Assembly: GCF_038446665.1 (NCBI RefSeq)
Contig: NZ_CP151802.1
Span: forward strand, 992,001-1,056,000
Reading direction: 5' to 3'
DNA from: Lysobacter sp. FW306-1B-D06B
GTDB lineage: Bacteria; Pseudomonadota; Gammaproteobacteria; Xanthomonadales; Xanthomonadaceae
Length of the DNA: 64,000 bases
A program made the position numbers and the translations under genes. Below, one piece after another: positions 16,027-25,581 of this stretch. A model generated the notes under the pieces. It did no database searches. It saw only the letters and a list, made by a program, of their open reading frames with translations, and was not told the DNA's origin. The number at the start of each line of letters is the position of its first letter. Position 1 is the first letter of the stretch.

Positions 16027-18414
16027 TCACTTCAACGTCCGCTCGAACAGCTCGTAAATGCGACGGTACTCGTCGTACCAGCTGTCCGAGCGCGTGAAGC
16101 TGTGGCGCTCCAGCGGATACGGCGCGATCTCCCACTTGTCCTTGCGCAGTTCGATCAGGCGCTGCGACAGCATCACCGAATCCTTGAAGAACACGTTGTC
16201 GTCGATCATGCCGTGCGCGATCAGCAGGTTGTCCTGCAACTTGTCGGCGTAATTGATCGGCGAAGAGACCTGGTAGGCCTGCGGATCCAGTTCGGGCGTG
16301 TTGAGGATGTTGCTGCTGTACTCGTGGTTGTACTGCGACCAGTCCGCCACCGGGCGCAGCGCGGCGCCGGCCTTGAACGTGCCGGGCGAGCGGAACAGCG
16401 CCATGAACGTCATGAAGCCGCCGTAGCTGCCGCCGTAGATGCCGGCGTGGTCCTTGTCGCCCTGCTTGTTGGCGACCAGCCAGTCCAGGCCGTCCAGGTA
16501 GTCCTCGAGTTCCGGATGACCCATCTGGCGGTAGATCGCCGTGCGCCAGTCGCGGCCGTAGCCTTCGCTCGCGCGGTAATCCAGGTCGAGCACCACGTAG
16601 CCCTGCTGCACGAGCAGGTTATGGAACATCTGCTCGCGGAAGTAGTTCGGATAGCGCTCCGACACGTTCTGCAGATAGCCCGCGCCGTGCACGAACATCA
16701 CGATCGGATACTTCCTGCCCGGATCGAAGTTCTTCGGTCCGTAGAACTTGCCCCACACCACGCCGGCGCCGTGCTTGCTCGGCACTTGCACGTACTGCGG
16801 CGCGATCCACTCGCGATTCTTGAACTCGGGCTTGCGCGTGTCGGTGAGCTGCGTGGCGTTGCCGCCGGCCGCGTTCACCACCGAAATCTGCGGCGGCATG
16901 TAGCTGGCCGAATGGCGCACGAGGACCTTGCTGCCATCGGGCGAGAGCGAGAAGTCCTCCACGCCGTCGAGCGAAGTCACCTCGCGCACGTCGCCGCCGC
17001 TGCGCGGCACGGCGCAGACTTCGTAGTCGCCCGGCCACTTGCGGTTGCAGGTGAAGAAGAACGTCGTGCCGTCGGCCGAAAGCGTCGGCGTGGAGACTTC
17101 CCACTGGCCCGAGGTGAGCTGGCGCGACTTGCCGTTCTCGTTGACGTACAGGTGCGAATAGCCGCTGCGCTCGGACAGGAACCACAGCGCGCCGTCGCCG
17201 GTCCAGCCGAAGTCGTTGAAGCCCCAGTTGATCCACGCCTTGTCGGTGAGGCGGTCGCGCGTGACCAGCTTCGCGTTCGCCAGGTCGATGCTGGCGATCC
17301 AGCGGTCCTTGTTGTCCACGGCGCGCACGAGTAGCGCGACGTTGCGGGAATCGTCGCTCCAGTGGATCGCCGGGCCGCTGCCGTCGCCGTCGCTTTCGAT
17401 GCGAACCGCGCGGTCGCCCTTCAGCGGATCCTGCTTGGCGGCCTTGCGCATCGCGGCGAGCGGATCGTCCTGGATGCCCGGCAGCGAATCGAACTTCAGC
17501 TCGGTCGCCTTGGACGCATTCACGTCCACCAGCCACAGCTTGTGCGGCAGCGGATCGTTGCGGCCGACGCGCGTGCGCACGTCCTCGAATTCCTCGTAAC
17601 CGGACTCGGTCACGTACTTGGGCATCTTGCCGGCCTGGCCTTCGTCGGCGCCCTTGGCGGTGGTGACCACGAGCAGCCACTTGCCGTCAGGCGAAAGCGC
17701 GCTGTCGACGACCGCGACGTCGGTGCCCAGGTACGTCGGCGCGGGTGCGCGCGTGGGATCGGCGCGGCGCCAGGCGTCGTTCTGCTCGCGTGCGGCGTCG
17801 CGCGTTTCCTTGTCCTTCTTCAGCGTCGCGATCATCGCGAGCTGGCGCTCGCGCAGGTCGTCGGGCTTGGGCGCGGCGGCCGGGTCCTTCTCGGCCTTCA
17901 CCACCGCGGCCTGGCCGACGCCCTGGCCGGCACGCCACTGGTACCAGTCGTTGCCCTGGCGGAAGACCAGGTTGCCGTCGCGGCTCCACTGCGGCGTGGC
18001 TTCGTCGGCGTTGCTGCGCGTGACCTGCGTCAGCGCGCCGGTGCGCAGGTCGCGCACGAAGACGTCGCCGTTGCGCACGAAGGCCGCGCGCTGGCGCGAG
18101 GCGTCGTATACCGCGCGCGGTGCATCGAGATCGGCGCGCGCGGCGCCATCCAGCTTCACCGCGGTGCCGCCGGCGATGCCCTGCTGGTACGTGTCGCGGA
18201 TCGCGGCCCCTTCACGCTTGAGCTGGTACTGAACCCGCTGACCATCCCAGGCCCACCAGGCTTGTTCGACCGGAGGCCCGATCCAGTCGGGATCGGCCAT
18301 CGCTTCGGTCAGCGTGACCGGCGTCTGCGCGTTCGCGGCGCAGGCCAGGGTCGCGCCGGTCAGGAAAAGGGCGGAGGCCGCCAGGGAAGTGATGCGGAAG
18401 GGTCGCGATGGCAT
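16027..18414 (-). CDS. Secreted S9 family prolyl oligopeptidase/DPP IV-type peptidase
   Basis: A 795-residue serine peptidase with a signal peptide (ITSLAASALFLTGATLACAA). An N-terminal beta-propeller (WSRDGNLVFRQ, SALSPDGKWLLVV, WSDDSRNVALLV, LSPDGSKVLVRHS) is followed by an alpha/beta-hydrolase domain. Catalytic residues can be placed: nucleophile Ser in GIYGGSYGGFMTF, Asp in HGMIDDNVFF and His in YPLERHSF. Expected role: cleavage after proline in peptides in the periplasm or outside the cell. The start precedes the signal peptide; the open frame further upstream lacks one. It is a different subfamily from the truncated S9 gene at the window start. Divergent from cydA. Confidence 0.92.
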   Translation of the reverse strand: MPSRPFRITSLAASALFLTGATLACAANAQTPVTLTEAMADPDWIGPPVEQAWWAWDGQRVQYQLKREGAAIRDTYQQGIAGGTAVKLDGAARADLDAPRAVYDASRQRAAFVRNGDVFVRDLRTGALTQVTRSNADEATPQWSRDGNLVFRQGNDWYQWRAGQGVGQAAVVKAEKDPAAAPKPDDLRERQLAMIATLKKDKETRDAAREQNDAWRRADPTRAPAPTYLGTDVAVVDSALSPDGKWLLVVTTAKGADEGQAGKMPKYVTESGYEEFEDVRTRVGRNDPLPHKLWLVDVNASKATELKFDSLPGIQDDPLAAMRKAAKQDPLKGDRAVRIESDGDGSGPAIHWSDDSRNVALLVRAVDNKDRWIASIDLANAKLVTRDRLTDKAWINWGFNDFGWTGDGALWFLSERSGYSHLYVNENGKSRQLTSGQWEVSTPTLSADGTTFFFTCNRKWPGDYEVCAVPRSGGDVREVTSLDGVEDFSLSPDGSKVLVRHSASYMPPQISVVNAAGGNATQLTDTRKPEFKNREWIAPQYVQVPSKHGAGVVWGKFYGPKNFDPGRKYPIVMFVHGAGYLQNVSERYPNYFREQMFHNLLVQQGYVVLDLDYRASEGYGRDWRTAIYRQMGHPELEDYLDGLDWLVANKQGDKDHAGIYGGSYGGFMTFMALFRSPGTFKAGAALRPVADWSQYNHEYSSNILNTPELDPQAYQVSSPINYADKLQDNLLIAHGMIDDNVFFKDSVMLSQRLIELRKDKWEIAPYPLERHSFTRSDSWYDEYRRIYELFERTLK

Positions 18415-18617
18415 GTGGTCGTACCGGGACGGTTGGACAAAACCCCCGCAGCCTAGCAGCCCGCCGCTTTGCCGGATCGGGCCATGCGTCATGGATGCGC
18501 AGGGCCAGCGCGGGCCGGCCGGACCCGGTCCCGCCGGGGTAGGACATTCTGGCGCACGACACACGCGCCACGCCGGTCGCACACTTCGCACCCGGCCAAC
18601 ATCGATGGAGTGACGCC

Positions 18618-20021
18618 GTGGACGCCCTGCTGCTCTCGCGCATCCAGTTCGGGTTCGTGATTTCGTTCCACATCCTGTTCCCGGCTTTCACGATCGGCCT
18701 GGCGAGTTGGCTGGCCTTCGTGGAATGGCGTTGGCTGCGCACGCGCGACACCCTCTGGCGCGACCTCTACTTCTTCTGGACCAAGATCTTCGCCGTGTCC
18801 TTCGGCATGGGCGTGGTGTCGGGCATCGTCATGAGTTTCCAGTTCGGCACGAACTGGGCGACGTTGAGCGAGCAGGCCGGCAACATCCTCGGCCCGCTGC
18901 TGAGCTACGAAGTGCTCACCGCGTTCTTCCTGGAAGCGACGTTCCTGGGCGTGATGCTGTTCGGCTGGGGCCGGGTGAGCGAGAAGCTGCATTTCCTGGC
19001 GACGGCGATGGTCGCGCTGGGCACGCTGATCTCCACGTTCTGGATCATCGCCGCCAACAGCTGGATGCAGACGCCGCAGGGTTACACCCTCATCGACGGC
19101 GTGTTCCACCCCGAAAGCTGGTTCGAGATCATCTTCAACCCATCGTTCCCCTACCGTCTGGCGCACATGGTGCTGGCGGCATTCATCACCACGTGCTTCG
19201 TGATCGGCGGCGTCGCTGCGTCGTACCTGTTGCGCGGCGTGCACGTGGATGCGGGCAAGCGGATGCTCAAAGCCGCGGTGATCTTCGCCGCGATCACCGT
19301 GCCGATGCAGGTTTTCGTCGGCGACCAGCACGGCCTGAACGCGCTGGAGCACCAGCCGATCAAGGTCGCGGCGATGGAAGGCCACTGGGAGCATTACCCC
19401 AAGGGCGAAGGCGTGCCGCTGGTGTTGTTCGGGATGCCTGACGAAGAGGCCGAGCGCAACGATCTGGAAGTCGCGGTACCGCGACTGGGCAGCGTGATCC
19501 TCACGCACAGTTGGGACGGCGAGATCCCGCCGCTGAAGTCGGTGCCCGCCAGCGAGCGGCCGCCGGTTGCGCCGGTGTTCTGGGGTTTCCGCGTGATGGT
19601 GGGCCTGGGCACGCTGATGCTGCTGCTGACGCTGGCGTCGCTGTGGTTGTTCTGGCGCGGCCGCCTGTATCAGTCGCGCGTCGTGCTGCACGGTTGGCGC
19701 GCGATGATGCTGTCGGGCTTCGTGTGCATCCTCGCGGGCTGGTACGTGGCCGAGATCGGCCGCCAGCCGTACGTCGTCTACGGCCTGCTGCGCACCGCCG
19801 ATGCGGTGAGCCCGATCCTCGCCGCGGCCAGCGTGCTGACCTCGCTGATCGTCTACGCGGTGGTGTACAGCATCGTGTTCGGCGCCGGCATCTGGTACCT
19901 CAGCCGGCTGGTGAAGAAGGGCCCACTGCCGCACGAACCGCCGCAGCACACGCAGGGCGGCGACAAGACGCCGGCGCGTCCGCTGTCCGCCGCGGGCGAG
20001 AACCTCGAGGAGGGCGTGTGA
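18618..20021 (+). CDS. cydA: Cytochrome bd-type quinol oxidase subunit I (CioA-like)
   Basis: A 467-residue integral membrane subunit holding the haems of a bd oxidase, which reduces oxygen with quinol without pumping protons. The N-terminus SRIQFGFVISFHILFPAFTI contains the conserved haem ligand His18. FPYRLAHMVLAAF and the C-terminal AGWYVAEIGRQPYVVYGLL are further signature segments. It is shorter than E. coli CydA (522 aa) because of a short Q loop, as in the CioA (cyanide-insensitive) group. Start is GTG with GGAG seven bases upstream. Its TGA overlaps the cydB ATG by one base. Confidence 0.93.
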   Translation: MDALLLSRIQFGFVISFHILFPAFTIGLASWLAFVEWRWLRTRDTLWRDLYFFWTKIFAVSFGMGVVSGIVMSFQFGTNWATLSEQAGNILGPLLSYEVLTAFFLEATFLGVMLFGWGRVSEKLHFLATAMVALGTLISTFWIIAANSWMQTPQGYTLIDGVFHPESWFEIIFNPSFPYRLAHMVLAAFITTCFVIGGVAASYLLRGVHVDAGKRMLKAAVIFAAITVPMQVFVGDQHGLNALEHQPIKVAAMEGHWEHYPKGEGVPLVLFGMPDEEAERNDLEVAVPRLGSVILTHSWDGEIPPLKSVPASERPPVAPVFWGFRVMVGLGTLMLLLTLASLWLFWRGRLYQSRVVLHGWRAMMLSGFVCILAGWYVAEIGRQPYVVYGLLRTADAVSPILAAASVLTSLIVYAVVYSIVFGAGIWYLSRLVKKGPLPHEPPQHTQGGDKTPARPLSAAGENLEEGV

Positions 20022-21034
20022 TGGACATGGCCACCGTGCTTCCCGTGATCTGGTTCGGCGTGATCGGCTTCGGCGTGCTGATGTACGTCGTGCTCGACGG
20101 CTTCGTGCTCGGGCTCGGCATCCTCGCGCCCTTCGCCGAGGACGAACACCAGCTGGATCACATGATGAACACCGCCGCGCCCATCTGGGACGGCAACGAA
20201 ACCTGGCTCGTGCTGGGCGGCGCGGGCCTGCTGGCCGCGTTCCCGAAGGCCTACGCCGTGGTGCTATCGGCGTTGTACCTGCCGGTGCTGATGATGCTGA
20301 TCGCGCTGGTGTTCCGCGGCGTCGCGTTCGAGTTCCGCTTCAAGGCGCAGCGAAGCAAGCCCGCGTGGGGCGTGGCGTTCTCGCTGGGTTCGATGGTGTG
20401 CGCGTTCGCGCAGGGCGTGATCCTGGGCGCGCTGGTGGAAGGCATGCCGCTGCAGGACGGCAAGTACATGGCCGGCGCGTTCGGCTGGTTCAGCCCGTTC
20501 TCGATGCTGACCGGCGTCGCGGTGCTGTTCGGCTACGCATTGCTGGGTTCGACCTGGCTGATCCTGAAGACCGAAGGCCGCATGCAGGACATCGCGCGCA
20601 ATCTCGCGCGGCCGCTCGTGCTGGTCGTGGTGGCGTTCATGGGGCTGGTGAGCGCGTGGTTGCCGTTCCTGGACTCGCGGATCATGGCGCGCTGGTTCGA
20701 CGGCGGAAACTTCTGGTGGCTGGCGCCGGTGCCGCTGCTGGCGCTGGTGAACGCGTTCGGCTTGTGGCGCGCGGCCATGCAGCGGGGCCGCGACGCGACC
20801 CCGTTCGTGCTGACGCTGTGCTTCTTCGTGCTGGGCTTCATCGGCCTGGTGCTGGGCATCTGGCCGAACATCGTGCCGCCGGGCCTGACCATCTGGGATG
20901 CGGCCTCGCCACCGTCGTCGCAGGGCTTCGTGCTGGTGGGCCTGATCGTGCTGTTGCCGGCGATCCTGGGCTACACGTACTGGTCGTACAGCGTGTTCAA
21001 GGGGAAGGTCGCGGCGGACTCGGGGTATCACTGA
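20021..21034 (+). CDS. cydB: Cytochrome bd-type quinol oxidase subunit II (CioB-like)
   Basis: A 337-residue membrane subunit with about eight or nine helices. Family segments include [66 protein letters not shown] and GVAFEFRFK. It pairs with the upstream subunit I and begins at its stop codon, so the two are translationally coupled. No small CydX-like gene is visible after it; the following bases are a heptanucleotide repeat array. Confidence 0.94.
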   Translation: MDMATVLPVIWFGVIGFGVLMYVVLDGFVLGLGILAPFAEDEHQLDHMMNTAAPIWDGNETWLVLGGAGLLAAFPKAYAVVLSALYLPVLMMLIALVFRGVAFEFRFKAQRSKPAWGVAFSLGSMVCAFAQGVILGALVEGMPLQDGKYMAGAFGWFSPFSMLTGVAVLFGYALLGSTWLILKTEGRMQDIARNLARPLVLVVVAFMGLVSAWLPFLDSRIMARWFDGGNFWWLAPVPLLALVNAFGLWRAAMQRGRDATPFVLTLCFFVLGFIGLVLGIWPNIVPPGLTIWDAASPPSSQGFVLVGLIVLLPAILGYTYWSYSVFKGKVAADSGYH

Positions 21035-21037
21035 ATT

Positions 21038-21156
21038 CGGGAATCGGGAATCGGGAATCGGGAATCGGGAATCGGGAATCGGGAATCGGGAATCGGGAAT
21101 CGGGATTCGGGATTCGGGATTCGGGATTCGGGATTCGGGATTCGGGATTCGGGATT
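21038..21156. repeat. Heptanucleotide array: 9 x CGGGAAT then 8 x CGGGATT
   Basis: Seventeen perfect seven-base units cover 119 bases directly after the cydB stop. The first nine are CGGGAAT (21038-21100), the last eight CGGGATT (21101-21156), a single switch of variant with no mixing. Shorter relatives lie at 21295-21325 and 46112-46185. Confidence 0.97.
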
Positions 21157-21167
21157 CGCAGGAGCAC

Positions 21168-21193
21168 GTCATTCCCGGCTTCGCGGGAATGAC
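21168..21193. repeat. Perfect hairpin GTCATTCCCG/CGGGAATGAC
   Basis: A ten-base perfect stem closes a GCTTCG loop, 11 bases after the heptanucleotide array. It looks like a REP-type element. From here to 21395 I see only this, a short GAATCCCG cluster (21295-21325) and no gene. Confidence 0.85.
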
Positions 21194-21395
21194 GGCGGAA
21201 GGGTGGGGGCTCGGCGATGGGTTTTCCGAGGGGCCACCGCTGGCGCAATGGAGCGTTGGCTCGCCCGGGAGCGGCGCCCTTCACACAAGCGCTTTACGAA
21301 TCCCGAATCTCGAATCCCGAATCCCGGCCTTCCAACGGTATGCTGTGGCGAAATTCTCGCCGCGCCGTCCCCCAGCGCGCCACGCTGCCGAAACG

Positions 21396-21665
21396 ATGCA
21401 AGCCTACGTCTACAAGAGCCTCCGCAAGGCCGACACTTATGTTTATTTCGCGGCGCGCGACGACTTCGCGCGCCTGCCCGAACCGTTGCGCACGCAGCTG
21501 GGTTCGCTGCAGTTCGTGCTGGAATTGGCACTGACCCCGGAACGCAGGCTGGCCCGCGAGGACGTCGCCGTCGTGCGCGAAAACCTCGTCATGCGCGGCT
21601 TCCACCTGCAATTCCCGCCCAGCGTGGAAGACCCGATGCGGGAGGACTGGGGCACCGATGCCTGA
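21396..21665 (+). CDS. ycgL: YcgL domain protein
   Basis: An 89-residue cytoplasmic protein matching the YcgL family end to end: [60 protein letters not shown] and QFPPSVEDP. The family is gammaproteobacterial; its biochemical role is unsettled. The last eight bases overlap the start of the ankyrin gene, which implies co-translation. TATGCT about 50 bases upstream could be a -10. Confidence 0.9.
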   Translation: MQAYVYKSLRKADTYVYFAARDDFARLPEPLRTQLGSLQFVLELALTPERRLAREDVAVVRENLVMRGFHLQFPPSVEDPMREDWGTDA

Positions 21666-24600
21666 GCAGACGCCGACCTCCCGCGCTCCGCGCACCGTGT
21701 CCTGGCCGATGCGCATTGGCGGCGTGCTCGCCGGTGGTGTGGCGCTGGGCCTTCTGGCCGGATTCGGCGGCGTCGTGGCCGCCCTCGCGGGCACGCTTGC
21801 GCAGCCGCTGAATGCGCTGGCCGTGCGCGCCTGGCGCGACGGCGGCCTGCCCGCGCGTCGTGAGGCCCTGCGCGATGCGCTCGCCCTTGCGCTGGCCTGG
21901 GCCGGCGCGGTCGCCGTGCTGGCGGCGATCGTTGCCTGGCCGCTGTCTTCCCTGCGCGAGAACGGCTCGCTGGCCTCGGCCCTCGGGCTGAGTGCGGTCG
22001 TCGGCCTCGTCCTGCTCGGCCTGTGGCGGCTGTGGCCGCTGTGGCTCGGCCTGGAGCGCGACGGCGGCCCGCTGCGCGAACACTGGCATGCGCTGGGCGA
22101 ACTCGAGCTGGGCGCCTGGCGTGGCCTGGGCGTCGCCGCGATCGTGCTGGCGCTGGCCGTGGGCGTGGTCCTGCTCGCGTGGCCGGGGCTGCTCGGCGGC
22201 GGTGCGCGCTGGGCCTTCGCGGCCGTGCTGGCCGTGGGTGCGCCGGCGCTGCACGCCTTGCTGCAGCAGATCGAGCCGGCCGATCCCCTGCCCGGATTCG
22301 CCTTCGACGAAGACGACGAAGACGAGGAACCCGAAGCGCCCATCGCGCTGGCCGAAGGCGAGCCGCTGGCCCCGCTGCTCTATGCCGCTGCGCGTGCCGG
22401 ACGTGTCGAACGCGCGCTGGAACTGATCGAACTGGGCGCCGATGTCGGTGCGGGTCCGCCGCCCGACGACCGCGACCAGCGCAACCTCGCCGTCCTCGCC
22501 GCGGTGCTGCCGGACCTGCGCCTGCTGCGCGCGTTGATCGCCAACGGCGCCAATCTCAATGCCAGCCACGCCGGCATGACGCCGCTGCTCGCGGCCACGC
22601 GCGACAGCTGGCACGGTCGCCCCGACGCGGTGATGACCCTGCTCGCCAACGGCGCCGATCCGCGCCTGACCGACAACGAAGGCAACACGCCGCTGCATCA
22701 CGCCGCGCGCAGTTCCGATCCGGGCGTGGCGGCACTGCTGCGCGATGCCGCGGCCGAACTCGACCCGCTCAATCGCGATGGCCTCTCGCCGCTGGGCGTG
22801 GCGTGCGCGGTGGGCAACTGGAGATTGGCGAAGTTCCTGCTCGAGCGCGGTGCGCGTCCGGAGCCGGCGGACGGCCAGCCGGCGCTGCTCGCCGCGGCGG
22901 GCGGCGAGGAAGACGACCCGGCGGGTGTCGCATTGCTGCTCAAGCACAAGGCGAAGGTCGACGCGCGCGACCGGCGTGGCCGCACCGCGCTGCACGAGGC
23001 CGCCTTCGCCGGACACGAGGACATCGCCGCCACGCTGCTCGGTGCCCACGCCGATCCGACTATCCGCGACCACGACGGCCGCACCCCGTTCCTCGACGCC
23101 GCACGCGCCTCGCGCGAAGCGCTGCTCGGCCGCCTGCTCCAGCACCTCCCGCGTGGCGGTGCCGAGGCCGCGACCACCGCCGATGCACGCGGCCGCACCG
23201 CGCTGATCCTGGCGTGCATGGCCGATGCGCCTTCGCCATCGCTGGTGCAGACGCTGCTCGACCTGGGAAGCGAGGCCGAACACCGCGACGCCGACGGCAA
23301 GCGCGCCATCGATCGTGCAGCCGAGGCAGGACGCTGGTCGCTGGTCGCCGCGCTCGATCGCGCCTACCCGCTGCCGGCCGCGCTGAGCGAAGACGCCGAC
23401 GAAGAGGCGCCGTTGCCCGATCGCGCGCCGACCGTGCTGTTGCGCGATGGCCTGCGCGACGGCCGTGCCGAGGAACTCGGTGGCCTCGCCCAACTGCTCA
23501 GTGCGAAGGAACGCGGCGCGCTCCTGCACGACGAGGACGCCGTGGGTTCGGCCGCGCGCGTGCGCTGGCTGCTCGCGCAGGGCGCGGACCCGGAGGTGCG
23601 TGATCCGCAAGGCGACACGCCCATGCAGGCGCTGCTCGCGCGCGGTGCGGAGGCCGAACCGTCGGTGCGCGCGCTGCTGCAGCACGCGGTGTCGCCCGCC
23701 GGCGCAGGTGGACTGGCGCGCTTCCTCGCGGCTTCGCAGGGCGCGGCCGATGCGGCCTCGCTGGAGGACCTCGCACTGGAACTGCTCGAACGCGGCGCCG
23801 ACCCGTTCGCGCGCTCGCCGGCGGGCGATCCGCCGCTGGCGCTCGCGGTGCGCCAGGGCTGGGCGCGCCTGCTCGATCGCCTGCTCGCCATCGGTGTCGA
23901 CCTCAATGCGCGCGACAGCCACGGCATGAGTGCGCTGCACTTGGCCGCCGCGCTCGGCCGCGACGGCATGCTCAAGCGGCTCGTCGCGCACGGCGCCGCG
24001 CCGGACCTGCTCGCGGCCGACGGTCAGACGCCGCTCGGTGTCGCGCTCTCTTCCGGCCGACGCGACCTGGCCGACTGGCTCGATTGGCGCGGCTGGCCGC
24101 TGCCGAAGCGTCCGCTGCAGGCGCAGGACGTGCCCGCCGCCGCCATCGTCGGTGACGCGGATGCGGTCCGTCGCCTGCTCGACCTCGGCCTGCCGGTCGA
24201 CGCCGCCGACGCACAGGGCTGCACCGCGCTGCTGCGCGCGGCCGGCGGCGGTCATCGCGCGGTGGTCGACCTGCTGCTGGCGCGTGGCGCCGATCCGGAA
24301 CGCACGGCGAACTCCGGCGCGACGCCGCTTTCGGCCGCCGTGAGCATGCGTCACGCCGAAATCGTGGACCGCCTGCTCGCGGCGGGCGCGCCGCTGGAAC
24401 AGCGCCTGCCGGGCGACCTGACCGTGCTCATGGTCGCCTGCGCACTGGGCCTGACCGATCTGGCCGCGCGCCTGCTCGCCGCGGGCGCGGACGTGCAGGC
24501 CAGCGACGCGCAGGGCCGTCAGGCGCTGCATTGCGCCGCGATGTATGGCTTCAACGCGCGCGAGCGTTCGCGCCTGGTGGCCATGTTCGACACGCTGCTG

Positions 24601-24984
24601 CTGGCGGGCGTGGATGCCGACCAGCCGGCGGCAGGTGCGACGCCGTTGCTGCTGCTGCTCGGTGCGCGCGCCGAGCCGGGCACCGCGGCCGATGAAGACG
24701 TGCTGATCGCGGGCCTGCAGTTGCTGGTCGATCACGACGCTTCGCTTGACGCGAAGGATCCGCGTGGCTTCGGCCCGCTGCATCTGGCGGCGCTGCATGG
24801 CCTGCTGCGCGTGGTGCAGTTCTTGCTGCGCGCGGGGGCCGATCCGGACCTGCGCGATTCGCTCAACCGCACGCCGCGCGAGATCGCGGTGATGCGCGGG
24901 TTCATCGATATCGCGGCGGAATTTGCTCCGCCGGCGTCGGGGCAGAACATGTCGATGGCGAGGTTCCTGCGCGAGCCGCGGTGA
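21658..24984 (+). CDS. Giant membrane-anchored ankyrin-repeat protein
   Basis: A 1108-residue protein. Residues 1-195 contain about five hydrophobic helices ([80 protein letters not shown] and one more). An acidic linker ([13 protein letters not shown]) follows, then some twenty ankyrin repeats to the end, e.g. [77 protein letters not shown] and [21 protein letters not shown] membrane-tethered scaffold for protein binding is the natural inference. No catalytic domain or signal peptide is seen. It overlaps ycgL by eight bases. Partner proteins are unknown. Confidence 0.88.
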   Translation: MPEQTPTSRAPRTVSWPMRIGGVLAGGVALGLLAGFGGVVAALAGTLAQPLNALAVRAWRDGGLPARREALRDALALALAWAGAVAVLAAIVAWPLSSLRENGSLASALGLSAVVGLVLLGLWRLWPLWLGLERDGGPLREHWHALGELELGAWRGLGVAAIVLALAVGVVLLAWPGLLGGGARWAFAAVLAVGAPALHALLQQIEPADPLPGFAFDEDDEDEEPEAPIALAEGEPLAPLLYAAARAGRVERALELIELGADVGAGPPPDDRDQRNLAVLAAVLPDLRLLRALIANGANLNASHAGMTPLLAATRDSWHGRPDAVMTLLANGADPRLTDNEGNTPLHHAARSSDPGVAALLRDAAAELDPLNRDGLSPLGVACAVGNWRLAKFLLERGARPEPADGQPALLAAAGGEEDDPAGVALLLKHKAKVDARDRRGRTALHEAAFAGHEDIAATLLGAHADPTIRDHDGRTPFLDAARASREALLGRLLQHLPRGGAEAATTADARGRTALILACMADAPSPSLVQTLLDLGSEAEHRDADGKRAIDRAAEAGRWSLVAALDRAYPLPAALSEDADEEAPLPDRAPTVLLRDGLRDGRAEELGGLAQLLSAKERGALLHDEDAVGSAARVRWLLAQGADPEVRDPQGDTPMQALLARGAEAEPSVRALLQHAVSPAGAGGLARFLAASQGAADAASLEDLALELLERGADPFARSPAGDPPLALAVRQGWARLLDRLLAIGVDLNARDSHGMSALHLAAALGRDGMLKRLVAHGAAPDLLAADGQTPLGVALSSGRRDLADWLDWRGWPLPKRPLQAQDVPAAAIVGDADAVRRLLDLGLPVDAADAQGCTALLRAAGGGHRAVVDLLLARGADPERTANSGATPLSAAVSMRHAEIVDRLLAAGAPLEQRLPGDLTVLMVACALGLTDLAARLLAAGADVQASDAQGRQALHCAAMYGFNARERSRLVAMFDTLLLAGVDADQPAAGATPLLLLLGARAEPGTAADEDVLIAGLQLLVDHDASLDAKDPRGFGPLHLAALHGLLRVVQFLLRAGADPDLRDSLNRTPREIAVMRGFIDIAAEFAPPASGQNMSMARFLREPR

Positions 24985-25052
24985 GTGGCTCGCTCTGGGC
25001 GGCGCTGGGTCGCTACGACGCGATGCCGGTGGAGGTCATGCTGTTCGTACCG

Positions 25053-25218
25053 TTATCCCGGCGAAGGTCGGGATCCAGGCCCGTAACGCAAGGGCACTCC
25101 CTCTGCGATGAACCACCTCACCGTCATCCCGGCGAAGGCCGGGATCCAGGCCCGCAGCGCGCGGGCACTCCGATGACGGCGAACCTTGTCACCGTCATTC
25201 CAGCGAAAGCTGGAATCC
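25053..25218. repeat. Three tandem ~70-bp units with REP-like core
   Basis: The core (GTYATCCCGGCGAAGG, then YCGGGATCCAGG) starts at about 25052, 25123 and 25193; the third copy has decayed to GTCATTCCAGCGAAAGC. Between copies one and two, and two and three, the text CGCnnGGGCACTCC also recurs, so the whole ~70-base unit is repeated, not just the core. Confidence 0.85.
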
Positions 25219-25294
25219 ATTTTGATTTGGCTTTCTCAGGCTTCTCAAAGAAGGAGCAATAGCAAAGCTTCCGATCGGCTACGCCGCTCGGGTC

Positions 25295-25322
25295 ACTTTT
25301 CTTTGCTTGCCCAAAGAAAAGT
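25295..25322. repeat. Inverted repeat ACTTTTCTTTG/CAAAGAAAAGT
   Basis: An eleven-base near-perfect palindrome around TTGCCC, followed by AACCAAAAGAAAGGGC. Repeats of this kind are common between Xanthomonadaceae genes. Function unknown. Confidence 0.75.
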
Positions 25323-25474
25323 AACCAAAAGAAAGGGCCTTCCATTTGCCCAAACCAATCCCACGACCGGACAGCGAGTAGGCGCGTTCGCGATTCGCCA
25401 TCCCTGGCTCAGCGCTCACCGCCGCACATCCATGTGCGGCGCCCTTCGGGGCTAGGGGCCTGAAAGGCTGTTCG

Positions 25475-25504
25475 ACAGCAACAGCAACAGCAACAGCAAC
25501 AGAA
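25475..25504. repeat. ACAGCA hexanucleotide microsatellite
   Basis: Four perfect ACAGCA units followed by a partial ACAGA, just downstream of the antiporter stop codon on the other strand. Confidence 0.9.
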
Positions 25505-25581
25505 ATCCTTCGTCGGGATGAAGGTATTTCGGATGACGGTGTGTCAGGGTGGGACAGTGCAACAGGATGAGGACGTTCTCC

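Larger units (their letters stand above)
24985..25581. other. 597-base repeat-filled spacer without a gene
   Basis: Holds three GTCATCCCGG-type copies (25053-25218), an ACTTTTCTTTG/CCAAAGAAAAGT inverted repeat (25295-25322) and an ACAGCA hexanucleotide run (25475-25504). No open frame here has a ribosome site or protein-like composition. Confidence 0.75.

Noticed and set aside
18489..19949. A minus-strand 486-residue frame opposite cydA
   Set aside because: Shadow of cydA; His/Arg/Gln-rich with no recognisable family.
21038..21156. Coding sequence through the heptanucleotide array
   Set aside because: Long frames here come from the repeat itself; none has a ribosome site or a family match.
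21589..24798. A 1069-residue minus-strand frame opposite the ankyrin gene
   Set aside because: Composition is Arg/Gln/His-rich shadow coding, with no motif; the plus strand encodes clear ankyrin repeats.
25475..25504. Polyglutamine-type coding microsatellite
   Set aside because: The ACAGCA run lies in a gene-free spacer with no ribosome site; it is only a simple-sequence repeat.
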